Shown one piece after another: positions 18,106 through 26,905 of a stretch of 64,000 nucleotides of DNA. Each line of letters starts with the position of its first letter. Position 1 is the first letter of the stretch. The translations under genes were made by a program, and so were the position numbers. Origin of the DNA: Psychrobium sp. MM17-31 (GTDB lineage Bacteria; Pseudomonadota; Gammaproteobacteria; Enterobacterales; Psychrobiaceae); contig NZ_JAKRGA010000005.1 of NCBI RefSeq assembly GCF_022347785.1, positions 322,108 through 386,107 of the forward strand, given 5' to 3'. The notes under the pieces were generated by a model. The model was not told where the DNA came from. It worked only from the letters and a program-made list of their open reading frames with translations, and did not search any database.

Positions 18106-18826
18106 AAAACACATTAAACAGTTGCTTGAGTGATTGTACTTGGCGACGACTGACATCAACTTGTTGATTTGATTTCATAATTGCCACTAAACTACCAGAA
18201 GACATCCCCTCTTCCAAGCGTAAAATACTGTCGATACGGACAATTTCACTTCGGCTAGTTTTAAAGAATTGCGCTGGGTTAAGGCGTTTTTCTACCTTGT
18301 TTAACGACGAGTGAATATAGGATTTTCCTTGAGTGGTATAGACAGCAACATGATTACCAACAGATTCAAAACGTTCGATTTCTTCGAGGCGAACGATTTG
18401 ATTGCTCTCGCCTATTTTCAATAACAAACCGTGATTATCAGGTAAATACTCAACGACCTCAGGCGCTTTTATTGCAACGGTTTCTTTCACTCTAGCAATG
18501 GTTTTAGCCAAGCGCTCTGCATTAACAGGTTTTACAATGTAATCGGTGGCGTTAAGAGAGAATGCATCCACCGCGTGCTCATTAAAGGCGGTGCAAAAGA
18601 CGAATTTGATGTTGGCATCAATTTGCTGCGCCAATTCCAGCCCCGTCACTTCCGGCATTTGAATATCGAGAAATACCAAGTCGATAGTTTGCTGCTTGAG
18701 AATAGACAAAGCTTCGGCGGCATTTTTAGCCTGAGCTACCACTTCAACGTCATCTATTTGAGTTAATAAGCGATTGAGTTCGACTCGCGCTAAGCGCTCA
18801 TCATCTACAATTAAAACTTTAAGCAA
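18104..18826 (-). CDS. LytTR family response regulator
   Basis: A 240-residue two-component regulator. The receiver domain (residues 1-120) has the acidic pair DDE at 8-10, phosphoacceptor Asp 54 in LVFLDIQMPEV, and Lys in YIVKPV. The C-terminal LytTR DNA-binding domain (about 140-240) contains RFESVGNHVAVYTTQGKSYI and FFKTSRSEIVRID. It overlaps the kinase gene by 8 bases and is the last gene of a seven-gene operon that also encodes an ABC export system, which it most likely regulates. Confidence 0.93.
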   Translation of the reverse strand: MLKVLIVDDERLARVELNRLLTQIDDVEVVAQAKNAAEALSILKQQTIDLVFLDIQMPEVTGLELAQQIDANIKFVFCTAFNEHAVDAFSLNATDYIVKPVNAERLAKTIARVKETVAIKAPEVVEYLPDNHGLLLKIGESNQIVRLEEIERFESVGNHVAVYTTQGKSYIHSSLNKVEKRLNPAQFFKTSRSEIVRIDSILRLEEGMSSGSLVAIMKSNQQVDVSRRQVQSLKQLFNVF

Positions 18827-19937
18827 GTGGCAGCTCCATTTTCACTTCGAAAAAACTATCGGTCTTAGTTTGCACCCATTGATATTTTTTACCAAACATT
18901 AATGACAGGCGCTGCTTTACGTTTTTCATGCCAGTATTGGTACCGTCCGCCTGCGATGGTTTATCGATAGTATTGCCCACCGACAAGTGCCATTTTTTAT
19001 CGCTAATCTTATTGGCACTCACCATAATTTTTCCCGGCTCACTGTTTGGGGAAATGCCATGTTTAATAGCGTTTTCAATCAGTGTTAAGAGGGTTAATGT
19101 CGGAATTTGTTGTCCTAATAGTTCATCGTCCAGCGTTACGCCTAACTGCAAGCGTTCTTCCAAACGAATACCTTCGATAGCGAGGTAACGAGAACACACA
19201 TTCCACTCATCTTCGAGGGTCGATTTTGCTTTGAGATGTGCTTGAAGATGAGTTCGAAACAATTCAGATAACTGAGTCACAGTATCTGCGGCTTTGTCTT
19301 TATCTTCATAGATAAGCGCGCGAATACTGTTAAAGGCGTTAAATAAAAAATGAGGATTTAACTGATTAGTTAGCTGTTGAATTTGCGCCTGATGCATTTC
19401 TTTTTGCACCTTACGACGATTGATTTGTTGATGCCAAAACGTATAGACAATAGCCCACGCTAAAAACACGATGTAGGTGTTAAATATGAGTAATGCGATA
19501 AAAGGAAGTTTTTGTATATCAAACTCGGTTTCCCCTTGATCGTTAAACAATTTAAGAGAATTCACATCAGTAAAGGCGAAATATTCAAACTGACCAACGC
19601 CCACTGCACCAGCAATATGAATAACAGAAACAGGAATTAAAAAGGCTAAGAAACGCCACACTTTAGCCCCTGATAAAGCAGAGTGAGTGATTTTTATTTT
19701 TAAGTAACTACGAATGAAAAAATGCGTAATCAAAAAGAACCACAAGCCATCAACCACGGCACGCAATACGATAGCGCTATACTGACCGTTGTGCGTAATC
19801 ATCGCCTGCAAAATGGATACAGACATGAATAAGTTAAGGGTTAAGCCTACAACGGTAACTATTTTGTAACTCTTAGTAGAGGAGAACGCGATAGCGCGAT
19901 ATTCGCGCCACCAATCATAAAATGCTTGTTTATTCAT
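18819..19937 (-). CDS. LytS-type membrane histidine kinase (His_kinase family)
   Basis: A 372-residue sensor kinase. Four membrane helices fill roughly residues 25-170 with no large periplasmic domain. The phosphoacceptor His 196 lies in LNPHFLFNAFNSIRALI, the His_kinase motif of LytS/AlgZ-like enzymes, and the N-box is LLTLIENAIKHGI, followed by a G-box (GTNTGMKNVKQRL). It is translationally coupled to its response regulator and overlaps the ABC permease gene by 8 bases. A kinase lacking an external domain may sense the membrane or the linked transporter. Confidence 0.92.
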   Translation of the reverse strand: MNKQAFYDWWREYRAIAFSSTKSYKIVTVVGLTLNLFMSVSILQAMITHNGQYSAIVLRAVVDGLWFFLITHFFIRSYLKIKITHSALSGAKVWRFLAFLIPVSVIHIAGAVGVGQFEYFAFTDVNSLKLFNDQGETEFDIQKLPFIALLIFNTYIVFLAWAIVYTFWHQQINRRKVQKEMHQAQIQQLTNQLNPHFLFNAFNSIRALIYEDKDKAADTVTQLSELFRTHLQAHLKAKSTLEDEWNVCSRYLAIEGIRLEERLQLGVTLDDELLGQQIPTLTLLTLIENAIKHGISPNSEPGKIMVSANKISDKKWHLSVGNTIDKPSQADGTNTGMKNVKQRLSLMFGKKYQWVQTKTDSFFEVKMELPLA

Positions 19938-21168
19938 ATCTTAATGCATCAACTGGATTTAATTTTGCAGCTTTGATTGCCGGGGCAAGACCAAAGACTA
20001 CCCCGATTAAGGTGGTAAAGCCAAATGAAAGTCCGATTGCCCACAATGGCACCATCACGCCATTAGAACCCGGCATAAATAGCGCTACCATGGACGCTAA
20101 ACCATAACCGAGAATTAATCCGATCAGGCCACCTAATAGTGATAACAGCAAGGCCTCGACCAAGAACTGGAACAAGATAAACTGCGGACTAGCGCCTAGT
20201 GCTTTGGCAATACCGATTTCCTTAGTACGTTCGGTCACCGATACCAACATAATATTCATAATGCCAATACCGCCAACTAACAAACTAATACCAACGACGC
20301 CACCTGCCACTAAGGTGACTGATGTGGTAATACTTTCAAATTGTTTTTTAGTTTTCTCGGCAGTGACAAACTCAAAGTGATCTAAATCATCGCCGCTTAG
20401 TTTGTGTTTTTGACGCAATACCTGACGAATATTTTCTTTGATCGCCTTAAAATCTGCACCAGCAGCAGGCCTAAACATAATATCTATGTTGTCCGTTGCC
20501 TGAGAGCCATTAAGGGAACGAACTGTACTGAAAGGCGCGATAATGTAGTTGTCTTGATCAAAGCCAAACAAGCTCCCGCGCTTTTCCGCAAGACCAATCA
20601 CCCGAAACCAATCGCCGCTAAGATTAATGAACTCACCAATAGGATCTTCCGGCATATTGAGTTTTTTAGCTACTGATGCACCAATAAAGGCAACGCGGCG
20701 ACGACGTAAATCATCACTTTCAGATAAGAAACGTCCCAATTCAGGATAAACGTGAATGACCGCCTGATAGCTACTGTCAGTACCTATAATTTGAGTTTGG
20801 GTGTTATTGCGACCGTATTGCACGCTAGAGCCTAAACTAAAGGCGCGCATTACCGCAGTCATGTCCTCGACGTTTTTAACTTTGCCCTTTAACAACAAGA
20901 AATCGTCGTAGCTGATTTTATTACTAACACCTAACATCTCTTGCTCTGGATTGGTGTAAGCGCGTAGTGTCACCATATCACTGCCTAAATCATCGAGCTG
21001 ATCGGTAATATTGGCACTTAAACTCTCCATGATGGCCACCACTGTGATTACCGCGCCGACGCCAATAATAATCCCCAGAGTGGTTAAGGCACTGCGCATT
21101 CCATGTGCGGTAATCGCTTGCATTGCTGCTTTAGAGCCTTCGTAGAAGGCGTGAAAAAATCTAGCCAT
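19930..21168 (-). CDS. MacB-like ABC transporter permease (FtsX domain)
   Basis: A 412-residue permease. A first helix at about 20-45 with the family sequence [20 protein letters not shown] is followed by a large periplasmic MacB_PCD domain (about 50-280) and an FtsX domain with three helices, including [20 protein letters not shown] and [14 protein letters not shown]. Unlike E. coli MacB, the ATPase is a separate gene, just upstream. MacB-type machines move substrates from the periplasm outward rather than across the inner membrane. The substrate is not visible; with the linked adaptor it forms a tripartite exporter. Confidence 0.92.
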   Translation of the reverse strand: MARFFHAFYEGSKAAMQAITAHGMRSALTTLGIIIGVGAVITVVAIMESLSANITDQLDDLGSDMVTLRAYTNPEQEMLGVSNKISYDDFLLLKGKVKNVEDMTAVMRAFSLGSSVQYGRNNTQTQIIGTDSSYQAVIHVYPELGRFLSESDDLRRRRVAFIGASVAKKLNMPEDPIGEFINLSGDWFRVIGLAEKRGSLFGFDQDNYIIAPFSTVRSLNGSQATDNIDIMFRPAAGADFKAIKENIRQVLRQKHKLSGDDLDHFEFVTAEKTKKQFESITTSVTLVAGGVVGISLLVGGIGIMNIMLVSVTERTKEIGIAKALGASPQFILFQFLVEALLLSLLGGLIGLILGYGLASMVALFMPGSNGVMVPLWAIGLSFGFTTLIGVVFGLAPAIKAAKLNPVDALRYE

Positions 21169-21883
21169 GACTCGCTTCCTTGTGATTTAACACATCACTT
21201 TCAATTTGACCGTCAACGAGACGAATAACACGGCGACAATGATCAGCAATATCCGCTTCATGGGTTACCAAGATAATGGTGTGGCCTTGATCGTGAAGTT
21301 CATCGAATAAGTCCATAATGTCACGCGTGGTTTTACTATCGAGATTCCCCGTAGGTTCATCACCGAGAATAATCGCCGGATTAGTGACTAGGGCGCGCGC
21401 AATAGCTACCCGTTGACGTTGCCCACCTGAGAGCTGATTGGGCAAGTTTTTGAGCTTATCTGCTAATCCAACGCGTTTTAGGGCGTCTAATGCTAGTTGT
21501 TTGCGTTCACTATTTGGCATCATGCGATAAATTAGCGGCTGCATCACGTTTTGTAACACGCTAGCACGCGGCAACAAGTTGAAGCTTTGAAAGATAAAGC
21601 CAACGCCATAATTTCGAATTTCCGCAAGCTCGGCTTCACTTTGGCTGGCAACATTTTGATGATCGAGCCAATATTCACCAGCACTAGGGTTATCTAAACA
21701 ACCTAAAATGTTCATTAACGTCGATTTTCCAGAGCCGGATGGGCCTGTAATTGCAACGTATTCATTTTTATAAATAGATAAATCGACATCCCGCAGTGCG
21801 TAAAACGCTTCATCCGCCATGTGATAGCTTTTGCTAACCCCTTTTATGGCTATAACGGCTTCGTTTTGCTGGCTATTCATCAT
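21161..21883 (-). CDS. ABC transporter ATP-binding protein (MacB/LolD type)
   Basis: A 240-residue ATPase with Walker [10 protein letters not shown]-loop [11 protein letters not shown], signature [15 protein letters not shown], Walker [13 protein letters not shown] and H-loop [10 protein letters not shown]. The [14 protein letters not shown] segment is typical of the MacB/LolD subfamily. It overlaps the permease gene by 8 bases and abuts the adaptor gene by a single shared base, so the stoichiometric partners are adjacent. It powers the FtsX-type permease. Confidence 0.93.
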   Translation of the reverse strand: MMNSQQNEAVIAIKGVSKSYHMADEAFYALRDVDLSIYKNEYVAITGPSGSGKSTLMNILGCLDNPSAGEYWLDHQNVASQSEAELAEIRNYGVGFIFQSFNLLPRASVLQNVMQPLIYRMMPNSERKQLALDALKRVGLADKLKNLPNQLSGGQRQRVAIARALVTNPAIILGDEPTGNLDSKTTRDIMDLFDELHDQGHTIILVTHEADIADHCRRVIRLVDGQIESDVLNHKEASHG

Positions 21884-23028
21884 TAACTATCCTTTTTCAG
21901 ACTAAGCTCACTGCCCTCTTTAATATCGCGAACAATGCGACTAGGGCCGGTAACAACCACTTGCTCCTTTGATAAGCCACTGACAATTTGCTGACGCGTA
22001 TCTGTGGCCATACCAACTTCAACCCACTGTTGCTTAGCAAGTCCATTTTCAATCACCCAAACATAGTGTTTATCACCCTCTTTCAAAATTGCAGAAATAG
22101 GCGCACTTAATGATTCTTCAGCCTGTGCAGTAATGATTTCAGCACGACAGCTCATACCTGGATAAAGTTGCTGGCTGTCTTTAAGGAGTACTTTAACGCG
22201 GAAATATAGGCCTAAACCTTGGCGATCGGCGCGTGCCGATGTGCCGATACTAGTCACATCACCTTTTAGCGCCTGTTTTGGATTTGCCGCAGCGAAAACT
22301 TCCACCGCCATTCCCGGTTTAACGCTAGCAATATCGGCTTCATCGACTCGTAACTCAGCCAAGATGGTTTTGGGATCAGCCAAGGTCATTAGTGCCGAAC
22401 CAACGATGTTAGTGGTACCTGCGATAACAGTTTCACCCGGTTTAACATCAACTGCAGCAATAAGCCCCGGCATCGATGCTCTAAAAGTGGTTTTGCTCAG
22501 GCGATCTTTGGCAAAAGCTAACGATGCTTTGTTTTGATTAAGACGCTCTTGCGCCGCTTTTACCTTAATGCGGGCAACGTTTAGCTGACTGCGAAACTGC
22601 TCTAAATCATCAACGCCAATCAACTTTTGTTTAAACAGCTTAGATTTAACGGCGAATTGACGCTTCATTTCGTTGTACTGTTCTGTAACGAACTCAATTT
22701 CGATTTTCTGCGCATTAACCGCGGCTTGATTGTTAGCAACATCTGCTGAAAACGCCGTTTGATCAAGTTGCATCAGGATCTGACCTTGCTCTACATATTC
22801 CCCCTCTTCTACTAGAACTTCAGTCACTATCCCTGTGACTTCTGAGCGAATTTGAATTTGGGTGTTAAAAATCAAATTACCCGAAGCTAAAATGCTGTCT
22901 GATAGCACTTCACTAGCAATTTTTTCGCTACTTACCGAGAGAACTTGATGGTTGTCGCTATTTTTTTTCCAAAAGACTAAGGCACCTACCCCAGCGATTA
23001 TAGCGATGAATATTAAGAGCTTTTTCAT
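21883..23028 (-). CDS. MacA-like periplasmic adaptor (HlyD/RND membrane fusion family)
   Basis: A 381-residue adaptor with an N-terminal anchor ([19 protein letters not shown]), a lipoyl/barrel-sandwich half ([20 protein letters not shown]), a coiled-coil hairpin (about residues 95-175) and the second lipoyl half ([16 protein letters not shown]). It links the inner-membrane ABC permease to an outer-membrane channel such as TolC, which is not encoded here. It is the first recognised transport component in the operon, 27 bases downstream of the Yip1 gene. Confidence 0.92.
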   Translation of the reverse strand: MKKLLIFIAIIAGVGALVFWKKNSDNHQVLSVSSEKIASEVLSDSILASGNLIFNTQIQIRSEVTGIVTEVLVEEGEYVEQGQILMQLDQTAFSADVANNQAAVNAQKIEIEFVTEQYNEMKRQFAVKSKLFKQKLIGVDDLEQFRSQLNVARIKVKAAQERLNQNKASLAFAKDRLSKTTFRASMPGLIAAVDVKPGETVIAGTTNIVGSALMTLADPKTILAELRVDEADIASVKPGMAVEVFAAANPKQALKGDVTSIGTSARADRQGLGLYFRVKVLLKDSQQLYPGMSCRAEIITAQAEESLSAPISAILKEGDKHYVWVIENGLAKQQWVEVGMATDTRQQIVSGLSKEQVVVTGPSRIVRDIKEGSELSLKKDS

Positions 23029-23055
23029 GGTCTGATCCTGTGACTCAAATTGCAG

Positions 23056-23763
23056 TTAAGCGGCGATAATAAACCAAGCACCGAAAATAACGATCAATGG
23101 TAAAACAGCGAACAATGCAGATTTAACCATCGACGTTTTTAAGCAACGATTAAAACCAACAGCCGCAAGAATCACTGACCAAATAGCGAATAGATTTAGA
23201 GATTCAGCCCAAGCATATAACGAATCTGTAGGACCATAATTAAACACAAGTTGGTTTAAAGAAGCATAATTAGCCATCGATAGGGGTAAATCTGCAGTAG
23301 CCGCACTTAAAAACAATGCCATAAAACCAAGTGTGTTAATGATAGACGGCATTTGCGTCCAAATAGTGAACGTGAACCAATCACCAAAAGATAATTCAGG
23401 CTCGGCACCACCCGCTGTTTTACCGATAATTAAGTAGTAAGTTGCGAATAGTAAGCTGACGACTGGTACGAAAATAGCCGCAGAAACAGCAGCCATAATT
23501 CCCACGTAATCGGCCATCATTGTCATGGCTTCTCGTGCAGCTTCGCGCTCAGCTGGTGACATATCGCCAGCCGCCATCAATTGTTGCTCAACGATCCATG
23601 AGCTAGACATACCGCCAAAGAACATCACTGAGCTAACGGCTGTAATGCCGATAATTAGCAGCATGCCCGCAATAGCCCATTTTTTATTGGCTTTTAGATT
23701 GTCGAAAACAGATTTTGGCTCAACGAATATATTCACAAGAGCCATAGGTGAAGAGTTACTCAT
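23056..23763 (-). CDS. Yip1 family membrane protein
   Basis: A 235-residue protein with about five membrane helices and a short cytoplasmic N-terminus reading LVNIFVEPKSVFDNLKANKK, the motif of bacterial YIP1-family proteins. Members are of unknown biochemical function and are often beside transporters and regulators. Its ATG overlaps the TGA of a 50-residue gene just upstream (ATGA), and the MacA-like adaptor gene follows. A regulatory or assembly role for the exporter is inference. Confidence 0.85.
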   Translation of the reverse strand: MSNSSPMALVNIFVEPKSVFDNLKANKKWAIAGMLLIIGITAVSSVMFFGGMSSSWIVEQQLMAAGDMSPAEREAAREAMTMMADYVGIMAAVSAAIFVPVVSLLFATYYLIIGKTAGGAEPELSFGDWFTFTIWTQMPSIINTLGFMALFLSAATADLPLSMANYASLNQLVFNYGPTDSLYAWAESLNLFAIWSVILAAVGFNRCLKTSMVKSALFAVLPLIVIFGAWFIIAA

Positions 23764-23912
23764 AACACAGTCCTTTCATCATTATTGGATTTTAAAGAGT
23801 TGAGCAATAACGAACCGCTGATACCAATAACCGTCAATTTAATTAATCCTTGCCACTGACTTGCTGATAAGCCGTAGTTAAGTAATTCGATTGCGTTGAG
23901 GTATTCAATCAT
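23760..23912 (-). CDS. 50-residue small membrane-type protein coupled to the Yip1 gene
   Basis: Reading the minus strand from ATG at 23912 gives 50 residues and a TGA that overlaps the Yip1 start codon (ATGA). A strong ribosome site, AAAAAAGGAG, lies 8 bases before the start, and the coding frame is intact. The protein starts MIEYLNAIELLNYGLSASQW and has an uncharged stretch LTVIGISGSLLLNSL that could form one membrane helix, then a charged tail NNDERTVL. It appears to be the promoter-proximal gene of the seven-gene operon. No homologue was recognised. It could be an exported peptide, a regulatory small protein or a leader. Confidence 0.7.
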   Translation of the reverse strand: MIEYLNAIELLNYGLSASQWQGLIKLTVIGISGSLLLNSLKSNNDERTVL

Positions 23913-24027
23913 CGTGATAGCTCCTTTTTTGATGCTGCTATCTTAATGAGTGAAATGATAGTGTGGGGTAAAAAATGACGAACGGTTAAATAAAGTGATT
24001 TTCGGAAAATATAAGTTACGAGATCAA

Positions 24028-24050
24028 AAAGGGTGCTTGAAGCACCCTTT
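24028..24050 (-). terminator. Rho-independent terminator after mnmG
   Basis: A ten-base stem AAAGGGTGCT with loop TGA on the plus strand; on the minus strand it is followed by a T-run. It lies 29 bases past the mnmG stop and ends that transcript before the Yip1 operon promoter region. Confidence 0.85.
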
Positions 24051-24078
24051 CTTTTTTGCAAACTATAAGAGCTAGCGT

Positions 24079-25968
24079 TTAGCCAGCTTTTTTCAGTAAG
24101 CCTTTCTTTTTCATGTACACCAACAACAGCGAAATTGCCGCTGGCGTAATGCCAGAAATGCGACTTGCCATACCGAGTGTAGCAGGGCGTGCTTCGGTAA
24201 GTTTTGCGACAACTTCATTAGATAAACCAGATACTTGGCTGTAATCTAAATCGATTGGTAGCAAGGTATTTTCATTGCGTTGTTGCTTTTCAACCTCATC
24301 CATTTGACGAGCAATGTAGCCAGCGTACTTGATTTGAGTCTGCACTTGGTAAGCGGCGTCTTCTTTCTCTAAGCCAGGACCAAAACCGTCAATTTTCATT
24401 AGCTCATCATAGGTAACTTCAGGACGAGTTAATAAATCTTTTAAACTAGCTTCGCGGCTTAATGGTGTTTTCAACATCTGATTAAGCTCGGCACTTTGTT
24501 CGCTTTTCGCTTGTACCCAATGTGATGCCAAACGTTGTTTTTCTTGCTCAACGCTTTCGATCTTTTCGTTAAATAACTTCCAGCGATGATCGTCAACTAA
24601 GCCTAACTCACGACCTTGTTCAGTTAAGCGAATATCGGCGTTATCTTCACGCAATAACAAGCGATATTCGGCACGACTGGTAAACATACGGTACGGTTCT
24701 TTAGTACCTAGCGTTGATAAATCATCAATTAATACGCCCATGTAAGCTTGGTTGCGTTGTGGTGACCACACATCGAGATCTTGCGCTTGGCGTGCCGCAT
24801 TTAAACCAGCGATCAAACCTTGGGCACCCGCTTCTTCATAGCCAGTTGTACCGTTAATTTGACCAGCAAAGAATAAGCCGTTGATAAATTTGTTTTCTAA
24901 ACTCGGTTTTAGATCGCGAGGATCGAAGTAATCGTATTCGATGGCATAACCAGGGCGAGTGATAAATGCATTTTCAAAACCCTTCATCGAATTAACCAGT
25001 TTTACTTGGACATCAAACGGCAAGCTGGTGGAAATACCATTTGGGTAAACTTCGTTAGTCGTTAAACCTTCTGGCTCAACGAAAATTTGGTGTGAAGTTT
25101 TGTCGGCAAAACGGGTAATTTTATCTTCAATAGAAGGGCAGTAGCGCGGGCCAGTTCCTTCAATAACACCGGTAAACATCGGGCTGCGATCAAGACCATT
25201 ACGAATAATGTCGTGAGTTTGTTCGTTGGTGTGAGTGATGTAACACGGAATTTGCTCAGGGTGATCTTCTTTACTACCAATAAAAGAGAAAGTAGGTAAC
25301 GGATTATCACCAGGCTGTGCTTCAAGTTTTGAAAAGTCGATAGTTCGCGCATCGATACGCGGTGGTGTTCCAGTTTTTAAACGATCAACACGCAATGGTA
25401 ATTCGCGTAAACGATGGGCTAATTTAATAGATGCAGGATCACCAGCACGACCTCCCGTATGATTTTCTAAACCAATGTGAATAGTGCCACCAAGGAAAGT
25501 ACCGACGGTTAATACCACTGCTTTAGCGGTAAACTTAATGCCCATTTGGGTAATAACACCACAAACTTGATCGTTTTCAACGATTAGATCATCACAAGAT
25601 TGTTGGAAGATGGTGAGGTTAGGTTGGTTTTCTAACTTAGCACGCACAGCCGCTTTGTATAACGCGCGGTCTGTTTGAGCACGAGTTGCGCGAACTGCTG
25701 GGCCTTTACTTGAATTTAAAGTACGAAATTGGATACCGGCAAGATCGGTAGCTTGTGCCATGTAACCACCAAGGGCGTCGATCTCTTTAACTAAATGGCC
25801 TTTACCAATACCACCAATGGCTGGGTTACAAGACATTTGGCCTAGGGTATCGATGTTATGTGTTAACAAGAGGGTTTGTTGCCCCATACGAGCCGCTGCT
25901 AGTGCCGCTTCAGTGCCTGCATGACCACCACCAACGACAATTACGTCAAACTGTTTGTTAAATAACAT
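24079..25968 (-). CDS. mnmG: tRNA uridine-5-carboxymethylaminomethyl modification enzyme MnmG (GidA)
   Basis: A 629-residue FAD enzyme, matching E. coli MnmG (629). It binds FAD through [19 protein letters not shown] at the N-terminus and has the family blocks [34 protein letters not shown] with its Cys, and [10 protein letters not shown]. With MnmE it installs cmnm5 on the wobble uridine of several tRNAs. It starts at the edge of oriC and reads away from it, as in enterobacteria. In many relatives rsmG, parA and parB follow; here a terminator and the Yip1 operon do. Confidence 0.97.
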   Translation of the reverse strand: MLFNKQFDVIVVGGGHAGTEAALAAARMGQQTLLLTHNIDTLGQMSCNPAIGGIGKGHLVKEIDALGGYMAQATDLAGIQFRTLNSSKGPAVRATRAQTDRALYKAAVRAKLENQPNLTIFQQSCDDLIVENDQVCGVITQMGIKFTAKAVVLTVGTFLGGTIHIGLENHTGGRAGDPASIKLAHRLRELPLRVDRLKTGTPPRIDARTIDFSKLEAQPGDNPLPTFSFIGSKEDHPEQIPCYITHTNEQTHDIIRNGLDRSPMFTGVIEGTGPRYCPSIEDKITRFADKTSHQIFVEPEGLTTNEVYPNGISTSLPFDVQVKLVNSMKGFENAFITRPGYAIEYDYFDPRDLKPSLENKFINGLFFAGQINGTTGYEEAGAQGLIAGLNAARQAQDLDVWSPQRNQAYMGVLIDDLSTLGTKEPYRMFTSRAEYRLLLREDNADIRLTEQGRELGLVDDHRWKLFNEKIESVEQEKQRLASHWVQAKSEQSAELNQMLKTPLSREASLKDLLTRPEVTYDELMKIDGFGPGLEKEDAAYQVQTQIKYAGYIARQMDEVEKQQRNENTLLPIDLDYSQVSGLSNEVVAKLTEARPATLGMASRISGITPAAISLLLVYMKKKGLLKKAG

Positions 25969-26205
25969 TTCTCATACCACGTGTTTCAAAAGGGCGAATA
26001 TTCTACCAATTTTTTATCTGATCTAAAACGATCATTTTGGCGAGATCCAACACATAATATAAATAGAATTATTTAAAGATCTTTATTAATTCTTGTTATT
26101 AACGATCGCCTAGATCTGTGCGTAAGTGATCTAAGATCCTGATGATCAAGATCATAATGGCGATCATAAAGTGTTAAATGATCGCGATCTATCTTGGGAT
26201 CAAAG

Positions 26206-26214
26206 TGTGAATAA
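26206..26214 (-). promoter_or_regulatory. DnaA box in oriC (reverse)
   Basis: TGTGAATAA, the complement of TTATTCACA, one base from the strongest DnaA consensus TTATCCACA. It lies 9 bases from the perfect box. Confidence 0.8.
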
Positions 26215-26223
26215 AAGCGCCAG

Positions 26224-26232
26224 TTATCCACA
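26224..26232 (+). promoter_or_regulatory. Perfect DnaA box in oriC
   Basis: TTATCCACA, identical to the high-affinity consensus (R1/R4 type). It sits between the GATC cluster and the mioC-proximal half of the origin. Confidence 0.88.
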
Positions 26233-26294
26233 GAGAGGTTTGGAAATAAAGTTATTAACGAATAAGTTTTTTTTAATTAGGGGATATAAGGTAG

Positions 26295-26303
26295 TTATTC
26301 ACA
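26295..26303 (+). promoter_or_regulatory. DnaA box in oriC
   Basis: TTATTCACA, a one-base variant of the consensus, in the same direction as the perfect box. Confidence 0.78.
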
Positions 26304-26360
26304 GGTTAGATCTAATAAAAAGTGTGATCTTGAATAAACTATTTTTAGCAAACCAATAAA

Positions 26361-26395
26361 AAAACGGATCTCAATGGGTAATTGAGATCCGTTTT
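26361..26395 (-). terminator. Terminator separating mioC from oriC, containing Dam sites
   Basis: A perfect 15-base stem (AAAACGGATCTCAAT and complement) with loop GGGTA, flanked by A and T runs so it could act both ways. Both arms carry GATC. It lies 56 bases past the mioC stop and should stop transcripts from entering the origin. Confidence 0.88.
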
Positions 26396-26450
26396 ATGGC
26401 GATCGTAAGCGCTGTTTTTATTGTGATCTTGGCGTTTGAGCACATTAAAT

Positions 26451-26897
26451 CTAGCCCTCTAGCTTGTCTTTCCACTGAACAAACCAAGTTTCTGCGAGAT
26501 CTTCAGGGATTTCACCGGTGCTTACGTCGATATTTAATGGATCCACCAGCGCTATTGCACCGCGATCTCGCATCATTTGATCTACGGTATTTCCCGCTTG
26601 GCAGAAGGTGTCGTAGTTAGTGTCACCTAGCGCACATACCGCGTAATCTATGTGTTTTAAGTCAGTTTGAATGGCTAGTTGATCGATAAAGTTTTGAATA
26701 TTGTCAGGGAAATCACCAGCGCCGTGAGTTGAGGTACAGATGATCCATGTTTGGGGAACTTTGAGATCGAAATCATTGAGATCCGTCGCTAAATGTTGGT
26801 TAACTTCAACGCCATCTGGAACTAAGGTTGCTAGATGATCGGCAACGTATTCGCTGGAGCCCAGCATAGTACCGACAATAAAATGAATTGGTTTCAT
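26451..26897 (-). CDS. mioC: Flavodoxin-like protein MioC
   Basis: A 148-residue flavodoxin with the FMN phosphate loop VGTMLGSSEYVADHL at the N-terminus, the ring-binding STHGAGDFPDN near residue 55, and YAVCALGDTNYDTFC near 85. MioC of E. coli is a short flavodoxin implicated in biotin synthase electron supply and is encoded beside oriC, as here. It is transcribed toward oriC and is preceded by a TetR gene only 8 bases upstream, so the two probably share a transcript. Confidence 0.93.
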   Translation of the reverse strand: MKPIHFIVGTMLGSSEYVADHLATLVPDGVEVNQHLATDLNDFDLKVPQTWIICTSTHGAGDFPDNIQNFIDQLAIQTDLKHIDYAVCALGDTNYDTFCQAGNTVDQMMRDRGAIALVDPLNIDVSTGEIPEDLAETWFVQWKDKLEG

Positions 26898-26905
26898 AGT
26901 GTTTC

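Larger units (their letters stand above)
25969..26450. other. oriC: Chromosomal replication origin oriC
   Basis: This 480-base region between mnmG and mioC is non-coding and is the classical gammaproteobacterial oriC position. It has about twenty GATC (Dam/SeqA) sites, ten of them within 26104-26201, where fewer than two would be expected in a random stretch of the whole region's size. Three DnaA boxes are clear: TTATCCACA at 26224-26232, TTATTCACA at 26295-26303, and the same box in reverse (TGTGAATAA) at 26206-26214. An AT-rich part next to mnmG (about 26049-26105), with GATCTTTATTAAT resembling the E. coli 13-mers, is the likely unwinding element. Reading frames crossing it are chance. Confidence 0.93.

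Noticed and set aside
26171..26620. Open frames crossing oriC and the end of mioC
   Set aside because: They cover DnaA boxes, GATC clusters and a terminator, or run antisense to mioC; composition is non-coding.
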